Source: Pholiota molesta | Taxonomy: Eukaryota; Basidiomycota; Agaricomycetes; Agaricales; Strophariaceae | Length of the DNA stretch: 64,000 nt | Assembly: GCA_014925825.1 (NCBI GenBank) | Contig: JACGCK010000025.1 | Coordinates: 1 to 64,000, forward strand | Reading direction: 5' to 3' | Shown: positions 1-12,251 of the stretch, in pieces | Layout of the letters: every line of letters begins with the position of its first letter | Numbering within the stretch: position 1 is the stretch's first letter | Translations under genes and position numbers: made by a program | Notes under the pieces: model-generated | The model's database searches: none | What the model was told of the DNA's origin: nothing | What the model saw: the letters and a program-made list of their open reading frames with translations, nothing else

Positions 1-445
1 TGCACTACCCTGGCAGGGTCTAGTGATCGCCAGAAAATCTACACTAGGTCAAGGAATCCCATAAGTACGACCAGAATTCCATACAAAAGTCACAAGTGTC
101 GTAACAGCATTGGAAGAAAGCTCTGCCTCGGAATGTTCAGAATAATTCCGGTGTTTGCAATATAATTTCACGATAGAATCCATTAGAATTTACCTATTCA
201 TTACAAGGCGCTAGAATCCAACGTGTGGAATTTTGACACTACAAGTGCTTGGAAGCCTGAATAAGCCTTGTAAATGTATTCCATTACCTTTTCCTGCCTT
301 ATAACTATATAATGCTTGGTGGTAGAGCTGGGAGAGCGCGAGTGAAAATTAAAATTAATAAAGGTGACGCGGTGCACGTGACTTACGCGTCCTGTGTGTT
401 GATGTCCATTTTGGGCGGCCACTCTTCTTCTGCGATACCATTACG
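1..445. other. Upstream intergenic stretch
   Basis: No gene is supported here. The short open frames have no recognisable content. The last 100 bases are presumably promoter and leader of the spindle-pole gene that starts at 446. Confidence 0.5.
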
Positions 446-3400
446 ATGAAAAGGCAGTCCACAGGGCCTGCCTTCGACCTCAGCATCGCCGGCGACGAGC
501 TCGAGGCGCACCGCATCCAGCTCGAGCACAATCTCCAAAACACTGAGCTTTCCTTCCATCTCTCCAGCGACGACGGCCACTATCCTCGCCACCACCGCCA
601 GGACAGCTCGCTCGAATACCCCCGCCACATCTCAGAACCCTCCCTTCCCGATTTCCCCTCTTTTTCTCACCGTTCTCGGGAACATTTTGGCGACGAGGAG
701 CACAGTCACCTGCGCGGTTGGTCGTATCGCACCGGCGATGACGAAGAGGGCATCAGTCCGTACGGCGGGGAGACTGTATCTACTGCAGCCCATCACGCCA
801 GCGCGCTTACGCTGAGTGCGGGTCTCGGCGGAGGACGTGGCGCTCGCCGCGACGTCAGTCTCAGTGCTGCTGAATATGATCCCGACCGGCCCTTACATGC
901 CATGATTGCTGGAGTCAACAGCAAGCATAGCATGTTCGACATAGATCCCTCGAAAAACACCGTGCGATTTATTTCATTCATGCAATACAAAACACTAATA
1001 TCTTTGCCTAGGCAATGGGAATGACATACGACCCACTTGTGGTTGACAGCACCGCCGAACTCGACAGGATTCTCGAATCAGGACATGCCCCACCGCCCAA
1101 CCCGCAAGTTCAAGCCCGCCACCTCCGCCCACCCTCGCCCATCTCCTCCGCTTCCTCATCCACATCCGACTCCGACGCCCGACAGCCCCTCTCGCCCGCC
1201 TCGCGTCCGAAACTCGCCGACCATCTCCGCCACGTCTCTTTCTCCCCAAGCGGCCCCGCAGCGGGCAAGCAGCAGGGACGACCGCCCCTCTCTCTCCTTT
1301 TAACCGTTCCCGCGCCCTGCCAGATACAACCGCGGACGGCACTTCAATGTACATGAACGCACCCACACCGCGGGCGAGCCGCCAGCCCCACGTGCGGTTG
1401 CAGCCCGCCACGCCTTCGGGCGAGGGCTCGCAGTTCACGCGCATGGCGCGCGGGATCCACAAGGAGCTCGAGGAGACGCAGGAGCAGCTCAGCCGCCGGC
1501 AGGCTGCGCCGTCAGCGCCCCCTTTGCGTTCAGCGTCGTTTACGCGCATGGCGCGGGGCACTGAGGCGACGCAGCAGCAGGGCCACCACCGACAGGCCGC
1601 TGCGCATCGTGCCTCTGCGTCGGTCGAGCGGAATCCGTTCCATGATCCGCCAGAGCCCGTACGAGGCGGAAACGTAAGTACGAGGAGGGATCTCAACGCG
1701 AGTACGAATTCCACGAAAGGCCGCATCCATTTACCGGATGTGACGGGTCTCACGGCTGCCGTGGAGAGCCCAGCGCGGAACGGGACAGACTATTTCAAGT
1801 ATCCTGGAAATGGCCGGCCTAGGGACAGCGAAGGTGGGCGGTTGTTTTTATCGTACCCTTATTTACTAAACCCCATCAACACTAGTACGCCTGCTCCAGA
1901 CTCTGAACGCAGTGCAAGGCCAACTGCACGATCTCGAGGAGGAGAACGGGATCTCGCGCCGGCGCGTGCGCGAGCTCGAGATGGAGCTCGATGAGTGCAA
2001 GCGCGAGGTGGCCAGGGAGCGCACGAAATTATTCGAGCGCGAGGAGATCAGCGTGCGGCACCTGCACGACCTCCGCAACACCAGCAAAGGCAAGTCGAAA
2101 GCCCGGGCCAAAGAAGCCGCACCAGAGATGGACGACGCGCGCCTGCACGCGCGGTACCAGGACGCCGTGGACGAGAAGAAAGGTGGGTCGCCGCTGCGTC
2201 GGCGCCGATGTGTGTTCTCATTTTTTTTTTGGCTAGCCCTCGAAGCGCTCATCACCTCGTTGCGCACGCATTTGACGCGCCTGACCTCGGAGCTCGCGTC
2301 GCACCAAGCGCTGCTCTCCTCGCTGCGCCAGCTGCGCGACGCCGACGCGGCCGCCCTGCGCGCGCGCAGCACCGACATCCTGACGCTGAAGGACGAGGTG
2401 CAGCGGCTCGCGGGCGAGGTCGAGGTGCTGCGCGGCGTCGTGGAGGAGGGCCTGAAGGAGCGGCGGGCGTCGCGGGAGATGAGCAGGGTCGATGTGCCGG
2501 AGGAGGAGCGGGGGATGTCGAGGGATTTGGAGGAGGAAGATGAGCAAGAGGAGGAGGAGGACGAGCTTGCAGCGGGCGAGGAGAGCGCGCATGAGATGGA
2601 GGAGATGGAGGAAAGCGAGGAGGAGGAAGAGGAAGAACCAGAGCCGTTTGACCCTGTCTCGCTGGAGGAGCAGAGAAACCAGGTAGCGGATCGGACGATG
2701 CGGACGGACTTTGCGACGCTCGGTGAGTCGACCAACACAAACTCGGCACGCGGGCGGCTCGTGGACGTGGAGGAGCTGGACGACATTGCTGCGGAACTCG
2801 AGGAACGGCGCTCGAACCTCTCGAGCGGTTCACTGCAGGCGCGCTCGCCAGAGCCTGTGCGGCGGAACGCGCGAGCGACGGTTGAGGATGTTGAGGACGC
2901 GGACGAGGCGCGGCAGCGCAGACAGCACCGCGATCAGCACCAGCAAATACCCATTGCGAGCCAACACGCCAGAGCCCGCACGCACCCCCAACCGCCCACC
3001 GCGCGCCCTTCCGCGCCGACACCGAACCACGCCGCGCGGCGGCCCGCGAACCCCAACATGAGCAGCACGAGTAACCTACACCTGCGCGCTAGCACGCATC
3101 CTCAGGAGCCCGAGACGCCCTTCCCGCAGATCCGGGGCGCGCAGCTCGAGCGCCTGTTCTTCTCCGCGCCGGAGCACAACGCGAAGACCTGCACGGTGTG
3201 TTTCCGGCGGCGCGACCGCGAGCGCTGCGCGCGGGAGCCCTCGCCGTCGGGGTGGTCGCGGCCCAGGGCGCAGATGGGGGAGAAGGAAGAGGCACAGCAC
3301 TCCGACGAGGGGTACGAGGGGTCGGAAGGCGCGGAGGCGGAGCGTCCTGCGCTAGGGAAAGGTGGGGTCGAGGGTGTGCTGCTTAGTGGGGACATGGCGC

Positions 3401-3861
3401 AGTGGCGCACGGCGGCGAAGAAGCACGGGGTCCCGCCGCAAACAGTCGTCGCGCGCGTGATTCGCGAGCTCGAAGATGACTTCACGCATTATAAGAGGTA
3501 TGTGATGTTCTTTTCCATTCCCAAAAACTTGGTTCTGATTGGACCTAGTATATATGTGGAGCTCGCAGACCAGTATAAAGTGATGGACGCAGCGTCTGAC
3601 GTTCGCAGGAGGAACACGCTCGCGAAACATCTACGCGAGGTTGTTGACATTCTTGAACAAAAGGTGCTTACTCTCTCGCTCTGAAAAGCTCGCCCCATAA
3701 TATCACTGACATGAATCATCGATCTTCCCTAGGGCGACCAGATTGCTTCCCTCTACGATCTGCTGCAGTTCAAGGACAAGGCAGCGTCAGAGTCCGTCAT
3801 CCCTGAGAGGGGTACTGCCGCCGCCGACGCAGCATTATGGGCGGCCGCGCAGTCCCCGTGA
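446..3861 (+). CDS. Cep57/PPC89-type spindle pole body microtubule-binding protein
   Basis: Large coiled-coil protein that, by family, sits at the spindle pole body and binds microtubules. ATG at 446 opens an acidic N-terminus typical of the fungal family. Introns I can place: 962-1011, 1834-1885 (branch-like TACTAAAC), 2183-2236 (54 bases, in frame), 3498-3548 and 3664-3732. The coiled coil (LNAVQGQLHDLEEENGI and on) lies around 1890-2460, followed by a Glu-rich stretch. The C-terminal Cep57 microtubule-binding domain reads ELEDDFTHYK, then after the fourth intron SIYVELADQYKVMDAA, then EQKGDQIASLYDLLQFKDK; stop TGA 3859-3861. A CxxC pair in TCTVCFRRRD (about 3190) may bind metal. Between 1012 and about 1350 the frame changes once, so another intron or junction there is unresolved. 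Family call is firm, exon map partly inferred. Confidence 0.85.
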
Positions 3862-4933
3862 AACGCCGGTAAAATAATCGACGACAGGTCGAACTCCGCG
3901 GTGGTACTAGCACGTAGGATATGGTATGATATGATATATGGTTATGGTTACTATGATATGCCAACACTTTCTTTTCTTGTCACCAGTGGACTCTCCCCTA
4001 CCATCGTCTGAAATCTCCCTCGCACTTGTGAACTCGTTAGTAGGTGTTGAGGGTACCACACCAGCATATCGATATCGCTTTCCTTAGATTTCTTCTTCTG
4101 ATCCAAGCTTGATACGCTCGCTTTTCATATTGTTTCTTTTCTTTTTTTTTTTTTTTTTGAGTCCTTGCATTCTGTACTTGTTTTCTCTCCTCGCATTACG
4201 TTACATAAATCTCCGTCAATTATTTATTTGTGTTCTTTGGTTCTTCTAGTACTTTTATACTTGTGCCACTCTGTGATAGCTTCACTTTCAAGCTGAATAC
4301 AGTGGCGGGGAGTGTAGTTGATGTGAAGTGAACTATTGGAAGGAATCTCGACGACCTTAGACTTTAAGCGGCTGGATTTGATGATATCCCAGGGGCCAGC
4401 ACATCTATGAACATTCAACGAACCATTTCTTGTTGTTCACGTTTTTTCTGTCGATGTTTGCCGACCCTTTACCAAGCGCCACCAGTATCACTCGATGGGA
4501 TCTCTTCCGATATGTCATTGTTTTTGCCCTTTTATGCCCTTGTGATTGCCTTGTGACCTTGTTGTGCCTTTGTTGTAGGTCCATGCGTGTGAATATTCAA
4601 GGCGGTTGAAAGTTCGGTCGTAAATTTTCTGTTTTTCCATCCAGCTTTTCAACCACCACCCACCACCCCGTAAGTCCAATGCTTGATATTCCTCTAGACG
4701 TTGGTTGAACACCTCATCTCATCTATCATGTAGTCATTTGTCGTACGGCTCTGGACCCTGGTGGCCTGCCTCAACAACTCATCCACTTGGATAGACTGTC
4801 GCTGCTAACACGCTGCTTGCACGTCGAACGCCAAATTTCCATTCCCACTGGCAATCCTCGGGCTGTTCCGGAAAGTTCAGAACGCACTATAATATCTTCT
4901 TGAATCTAGGTGGCGAAGAGCTACAAGCATCTT
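3862..4933. other. Intergenic region
   Basis: Holds a long T-tract near 4140-4158 and several T-rich stretches, but no coding frame I can support. The last part is the promoter and leader of the F-box-like gene. A possible 3' splice site (ATCTAG) lies just before 4910, so an upstream leader exon is possible. Confidence 0.4.
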
Positions 4934-6207
4934 ATGATGTCGATGGACGTATCCAGTGATTCGAATATGGGAATCTTTGTTCCTCCAGAGCTCTGCGCTT
5001 GCATCATCGAGTCCGGGGCCCTTCCACAATGCGATCTCTACACCCTTGTCTCTGTCTCGCGTTCATTCTGGAAAGAGTGCGAGCGCCAGCTTTATAACCA
5101 TCCAACCCTGTTGAACAAGGCCAAAATCAAGAGATTTTGCGCCACTATCCGCCGCAGGCCGCATCTTGCCGAACGCATCTTCAAACTCACCCTCTATATG
5201 CCGCCACAAACGGACTTCCAGGTGGCCGATCTCTCTGGACTAACGAGAACCTTGCATCTGGCCGTCAATCTAAAATCGCTAGAAATCTTCTCTGACTCTA
5301 CGAAAGTAAAGTCACCTAACATACGATGTCCTGTAAAGGGGGAAGCACTACAGACTTGGATCTTGGAAGGCCACGCATTCAAGCTTAGGGAACTGACGAA
5401 CAATTATTTCGAGCTGACAGCACTTCAACCCTTTATTGAAAGTCAGCCGGTCCTTGAAAGGCTCAATCTGATTTGTGGCGGCAAAGTCGATCTGAAGCAT
5501 ATACCTTTGCGCGAACTGAAGATGCTGTTCTGCCTGGCGTCGGGTTTTCAGGAGATGGTTTCTGAGCCGCGACGGTATAATTGGAAGATACAAGTTTTGT
5601 TTCTGGTCAATGTTAATTCGTCGCAGGAGGCAGACACGACAATGATCCAGAACCTTTATACTTTACGTGGCACACTGCGCATGTTGCGCATAACGAGGTT
5701 TATGTGTGGAGAAGTTTGGGAAATCCAAAACCTTGTTGGGGGTGTTTCTCAGATGCGCTTATCTGCGCTCAAGATGCTGGAAATTCAAGACTTCTGCTGG
5801 AAAGTAAGCATTCCCTAGTCCTATTGCGCTGGAAATTATACTCATTCGAATTTGAATCCATTCTTCAGGACGGATATTCCAATTCTCCTTTCGGAGCATT
5901 TTCCTTCCCTCGCGGAACTTTCCCCCAGCTTGTGGCTCTTCGGCTATGCCCCCCGTTCAAACGACCAGACAATCCCTCTGTTTCGGCGACTGAAAGCTTC
6001 TATACCGAGCTGAATACAGAGGACGGACGTCTAGCTGCTGCAACCAGAATTATGGAAGCGATCCCGATGTTGCGGACGCTGACTTTAATGACGCCAAGAT
6101 ACGAGTACATTCATAACAGAAACACTGGGGATGGGCCTCTCGTGAAGCTAAGGCTGGCACGACCAATATTCCTGCAGTTTATTCCAGATGTATATCGGCG
6201 CCTGTAG
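4934..6207 (+). CDS. F-box-like protein
   Basis: Two-exon gene: 4934-5803 and 5869-6207, with a 65-base phase-0 GT-AG intron (5804-5868). The open frame reaches up to 4910, but that codon is GTG, so I use ATG 4934 (ATG 4943 or 4970 could serve). The N-terminal 40 residues read VPPELCACIIESG then LYTLVSVSRSFWKECE, a degenerate F-box helix pattern, followed by leucine-rich segments (SLEIF, VLERLNLICGG, LRMLRITRF, MLRTLTLMTP) as in many basidiomycete F-box proteins. By family these would act as substrate adaptors of SCF ubiquitin ligases, but no Skp1 contact can be proved here. A shortened paralogue lies convergently at 6766-7307. Confidence 0.6.
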
Positions 6208-6765
6208 AACCTCAACCTCCTTTCGTGGTCCCTCGCTGGCCGCCCGTAGCGCCAATATGGTAAATATGACAGCCCCCTTCTCCTGACTCCGAATACTCTT
6301 TCTTCCGCTCTCTGAGCTTTGCATTTGCGAATTGGTCAGATATTATTCGGCCATGCTCAGATTTTAGTAACAGACTCTCCATAGATTTCCTTCCTGCTAC
6401 GTCCACTGCTCTGATATATGCTACACCTGTTTTCTCGATGCTTTCTATGTTTTCTTGCACGCTATACTTGTTTTCTGGATGTTTCCTGATATCTTGCTTT
6501 ATTTCCTCGCTTTACACTCTACATACAATCTACAAAATGTCCGTCTATCGCTATTGGTTATTAGTTCTTTCTTAAATTTCCAATGGCGCAAGAAAGGGTG
6601 TGATAGCGATGCAAGTGTGATTCATACAGACCAAATACAGACTAACGACACCATTGCGATTTCCAAAGCTGCCGATATGCCGCGATATTGTTATCGTACT
6701 TTGGCCACTCGTTGGGATCTTTCTGCGACGTTGGTGCCGATAATTTCACGATACGCGAAAGATCA
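6208..6765. other. Convergent intergenic region
   Basis: About 560 bases between the 3' ends of two convergent paralogous genes. T-rich, with no supported gene. Confidence 0.4.
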
Positions 6766-7307
6766 TCACGAGTATATTCCGACAGCGTTTTCTCGATGAG
6801 GATGAATCGCCTCAAAGATAGACCCTACATACGGATAAAACAACGCCTGGATGATTTTCGCGGAACAACTTAGTCTTTTCAAGTGACACGAAGCTATGTA
6901 CCATGATGATTTGACTGCACTTTTTCTCTCTGGCGCCACGATAACGGTGTCAATCATTTTCTGGTGGTCCAGAAACGAGGTGAGCTCGATAAGAGAAAAA
7001 TACGAGTTCGCAAATGTTTTCAACTTACATTGAGGTTTCCTTCAGGGGGCATGTGGATAATCAGCGTGTCCAGGGATTCTGAGACTGCGAGGTACCGACT
7101 GGCAATGATCTTTTCGCAGAATGCCCTGATATTGCGCTTGCCGCGAAGATTTACTAGGTAGACGTTGACAATGCGCTCTGCTTCTTCGCGGAAGGCACGC
7201 GAGACCAGGCAGAGAGCGTAGAGGTCGGATTGGGCCAAAGATGGGTCTTCGCAGATGAGGCCGCATATTTCTTGAGGAATGACAAGCGAGCTACTTAGCA
7301 GAGCCAT
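6766..7307 (-). CDS. Shortened F-box-like paralogue, possibly a gene relic
   Basis: Minus strand, ATG at 7307. Exon 1 covers 7307-7029, a 44-base intron covers 7028-6985 (GTAAGT donor), exon 2 covers 6984-6766; frame is kept. The ~165-residue product aligns by eye with the start of the gene at 4934: IPQEICGLICED matches VPPELCACIIES, LYALCLVSRAFREEAER matches LYTLVSVSRSFWKECER, and LIIHMPPEGN matches LTLYMPPQTD. The partner has over 400 residues, so this copy lacks the leucine-rich C-terminal two thirds. It is either a truncated pseudogene of a tail-to-tail duplication or a short F-box-only protein. It could still be expressed, since both exons are intact. Confidence 0.55.
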
Positions 7308-7924
7308 GGGAAGGAAAAGCTTTGAGAATCCCCAGAGGCGTCAGATTCAAGTTGGAAGATGTTGGGTTGAGTTCGTATGACAGCAGCTATGCGTTGAATG
7401 AAACACGCAAAGAGATCATAAAAACGAACGATAACGCTGGCTTGAAGATCAGCATGCCAGTGCGAACCATTGTAGAAATAAAACATTCACACGATCTATG
7501 TTGGAAGCAAATGTGCGACCTGCTAAGACCTCGGACGCTCTACTGAGTCTGGACCAGCTGATCACTGCACACAATAGACGATGTTGATCTCGCGTTATCA
7601 CGTCTGCATCGTTCTCATCGACATCCATCATCACCTTTACTTCCTCTGGCGCTCGCAGCACTTTTATTGACTGACATCTACTTAATCTTTCCCTTGAGCC
7701 TTGAGGCGCACACGTTCCCATACACAGTTGTACATTTAACCTGCCTGTCCTCGTGGCCATTGTCCGATATCGCCTCGCGGAGTGACTACGCAGGATGCCG
7801 TGCAGCTTTGTCTCCAGTTCTTATCTTAGAACAAACTGTCTCCGTCGGTGTGGTGAGCATATCATGCATTCTAATCTGTCTGCGATGAATAGTGATTTAG
7901 ATTAATGTCTGTGCACCGTGCACG
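7308..7924. other. Divergent intergenic region
   Basis: Shared upstream region of the minus-strand F-box relic and the plus-strand gene at 7925. No gene or named motif is supported. Confidence 0.4.
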
Positions 7925-9067
7925 ATGATCACTACAGGCAGGATGCTCTCGCATCTCATCGATATCCCCGCCTCTCTGTTCTTCGCCGGGAGCGTCCGCT
8001 GGACGCTCTCTTGGATAATCCTTCTCTCCGCACTCTACACCTACTTCGTCAACCAGCTAAGCAAAGACGAAGAGACGCTCATACGCCGCACAGAGCCAGA
8101 CCCGGGACGAACAACGTCGAGGCAGTACTTCGCCCAGCTGCGGCGCCTGCAAAGCGAGCAGCGCGCACTGGACGAGAAGCGCCGGCGGATCGTCGAGGGC
8201 AACGCGTTCCGACTCCTTGACCTGCCCCCGGAGGTCGCCCTTCTCGTCCTCGCGCACGCGGCGGACTGGCCGTCGACGTACGCCAGCCTCGTGCGAGCCT
8301 CGCGGCGGTGTCAGGCCCTCACGTTCCGCGCGTGCCTGCCGCGCATGCCTGTGCGGCTGATCTCGCCGGAGCAGGTGCGGTCCTTCGACCTGCTCCTCCG
8401 CACGCGCGTGCAGCCGCAGCCGCTCGCGGGGCTCGTCCGCTACATGTGGGTGACGCCGCTGCAGGAGGCCTCGCTGGCCGCGGCGGTGGGGATCGTGAAG
8501 AAGTGCACGCAGCTCCGCGCGCTGGCGTCGAACACGCATGTCGTGAAGGAGGCGGTGACGCTGCGCGGGGCGCGGGTGAGCCACGCGGAGTGTAAGGACC
8601 TGACGCTGCTCTCGACGCGGGCGCAGGCGTGGGCGGGGCTCCTAGGCACAGCGCATGGCGCGGCGTTTTTCGCGCAGCTCACGCGCCTAAGGCTGATCGG
8701 CGATCGCGTGCCGGTGCACATCCCGCTGCCCAACCTCACGCAGCTGTCGTACGGCACGAGCGGGCGGGACGGCGATGCTGGCGCGGAGAACACGCCGCGG
8801 ATTGGGCTGGCGATGTTTGATGATCGTGAGATGTATCCGGCGCTGGAGATGGTGATCTTCACGCGGCCGAGGGGAAACGCAGGCGGACTGCGCGTGTCGC
8901 GGCCGGTGGCGAAGACGAGGCTGTTTGTACTGGAGCTGCCGGCGACGAATACTGAGCTAGAGATTTGGTGTGATAGTGCACATCGGAGGGGGATGTGGGA
9001 GCTGTGTGCGGACCCGCCGATGCATAGTCCTAGCCCAAAGGGAGGACGCCATTTACGTGTTAAATAG
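7925..9067 (+). CDS. F-box-like protein with an N-terminal hydrophobic segment
   Basis: Single-exon frame of 380 residues, ATG at 7925. Residues about 10-42 are hydrophobic (IPASLFFAG then WTLSWIILLSALYTYF), enough for one membrane segment, which is unusual for an F-box protein. A basic helix follows (SEQRALDEKRRRIVEG), then a pattern like an F-box at about 95-130 (RLLDLPPEVALLVLAHAADW, then SLVRASRRCQ). The remainder holds weak leucine-rich repeats (LTRLRLIG, LPNLTQLSYG). GC-rich codon use matches BMS1 and other resident genes, arguing that it is native. Function beyond the F-box resemblance is unknown. Confidence 0.6.
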   Translation: MITTGRMLSHLIDIPASLFFAGSVRWTLSWIILLSALYTYFVNQLSKDEETLIRRTEPDPGRTTSRQYFAQLRRLQSEQRALDEKRRRIVEGNAFRLLDLPPEVALLVLAHAADWPSTYASLVRASRRCQALTFRACLPRMPVRLISPEQVRSFDLLLRTRVQPQPLAGLVRYMWVTPLQEASLAAAVGIVKKCTQLRALASNTHVVKEAVTLRGARVSHAECKDLTLLSTRAQAWAGLLGTAHGAAFFAQLTRLRLIGDRVPVHIPLPNLTQLSYGTSGRDGDAGAENTPRIGLAMFDDREMYPALEMVIFTRPRGNAGGLRVSRPVAKTRLFVLELPATNTELEIWCDSAHRRGMWELCADPPMHSPSPKGGRHLRVK

Positions 9068-10268
9068 CTATGTAAGTAAAGAAATTAATGAGTTAGAACT
9101 TCATAGGCCAGGCTAGACTTTAAATTCATGTAGATGAGCTTGTTATTTGTGCCCTACTGTGTATTGAGCTATAGGTTTAGTACCTGTTCTCCCGCGTGAA
9201 GAATTCAAACAACATCATTTCAAGGAGCTACTATGACGGTTACTAGAGTCTTTAAATTTGGCATGAAGAATTCACATACCAGTGTTGTTGTATCAATATA
9301 TTGATGTGGGTGGATATCAAAATATCAAGATCAGAAAGCTAGTGCAGATGTATCCTTGCGTGAGGATAAAATGTCAGATATTTAAGCTCACGTCAAAAGC
9401 TCTGGCTCCTGCAGGTTACGAAGTCAATAGGGCAATGATATGACCATTCTTTGTCGTGTAGATAAATATCTATACTCTCATGCTATGCCCGTTTAGATAG
9501 AATATGTCTAAATAAATGTGGCCTCGATGCTGAGCGCCGAGATTTGCATGTACATAGCCTATCCGGGCGTATGGATAACCGTGGCGACGAACGAGGGTGA
9601 ACAGCCGCCCGCTCTTCAACACCGAGCCCGAAGCGGTTATACTTAGGCCATGTATCAGCTTCAGCCTTCAGGGAATCGGAGTCATGTTTCGTCTCACTGA
9701 CTCCTAGAACAGTTGCCGAATAGTTGCTCCTCAGAAATAGCGACGTTGACGGATATATAGATAATGTTGTACATTCTCGGACTCCATTTCCACGAAACGA
9801 CCTATGTATCTTACATTTAGACATGAGAACCGTGCCACCTATTCCTCGAGCTTTGAAGTTGTTTATTTTTATTGTGATGTGATGCGAAGCGCTGGGCCTT
9901 CATCACAAATTTAAATGTCGGCCAAATAACCAGCTCTCTCGTCCTCTCCCATCGATGCACATTACACTCGCCCCCCATGATACTCTGGCGCGAACTACAA
10001 GGCAATCCGGCATTTGTACAGACAGCTTGCGGGCGTGGCAGTGATCTGTTTGGATAGGCATCTCTTCGTTTCGGCCCGACCTCACTAGCGCTCATCCGAG
10101 GCTCTGTTCTTGGCAAATCTAAATGCAGTCCATCTTTCTCGCACATCGAGCTGTCTGATTCGACGACGTTATTCTGGATGTTGTCTACAAGTTTTGTCGT
10201 ATCGCGTACCCAAGGGCAGCAGCTCCCATGTAACAAAGAATGACCCGGAAAATGGGGTCAAGTTTGCG
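9068..10268. other. Intergenic region upstream of the peroxidase gene
   Basis: About 1.2 kb, AT-rich at first, with no supported gene. The last several hundred bases are the presumed promoter of the peroxidase. Confidence 0.4.
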
Positions 10269-10276
10269 TATAAAAG
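10269..10276 (+). promoter_or_regulatory. TATA box of the peroxidase gene
   Basis: TATAAAAG lies 81 bases before the ATG at 10350, a usual spacing for strongly induced fungal secreted-enzyme genes. Confidence 0.6.
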
Positions 10277-10348
10277 CTCTGCGCGGAACGCTCAATTTCT
10301 TCACCATCCTACCCACATTTCCTCTCAAATAATACTCTCATTTTATAA

Positions 10349-11729
<1,381 letters not shown>

Positions 11730-12251
11730 ACGATGGAATGGATTTATAGGGAGTAGTTTGTATTAAATAATTTATACTGCACGCGCCTCGGGTCTCTTGT
11801 GTCTTTTCAGTGTTCACGTAATTTTTGCCTTTATATGTGTGCATTTGTTGTACATATGGTCATTTATTTAATCTAATTTACTTGTCAGATTCTTGCAATG
11901 ACCTTTTATCTGATCCTGCACCCCGTGTTAGTTTTCTTTGAGCTGCCCCGCCCTATGTCGGTAGGGGCGATATAACACATACCTTCGTACTTAATCTCTG
12001 AATTAATTTTGCCTAGTCTCCCTTCTGCTATCTGAAAACGCCATCAAAATTTTGACACAGCTAGTTAGGTTGCTATTGATACTTGCTGAAATTTAGAGTT
12101 TCTCCCCACTCTTCGTTTGTTGTTTTTCATAAGCGCTTGCTTTTATTTTTGGTATATTATATCCGTGACTGTGACATACCATGATCGTGATCGTGACACA
12201 TTGTATTGGGTTTTTCAGAATCGTATGCAAATTGTATGTGATCACTCCGCC
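11730..12251. other. Intergenic region
   Basis: Peroxidase 3' region and BMS1 promoter. AT-rich, with no supported gene. Confidence 0.4.

Noticed and set aside
2252..3022. Long Pro/Ala/Arg-rich antisense frame across the spindle-pole gene
   Set aside because: Shadow of a GC-rich coiled-coil gene; low complexity and no conserved motif.
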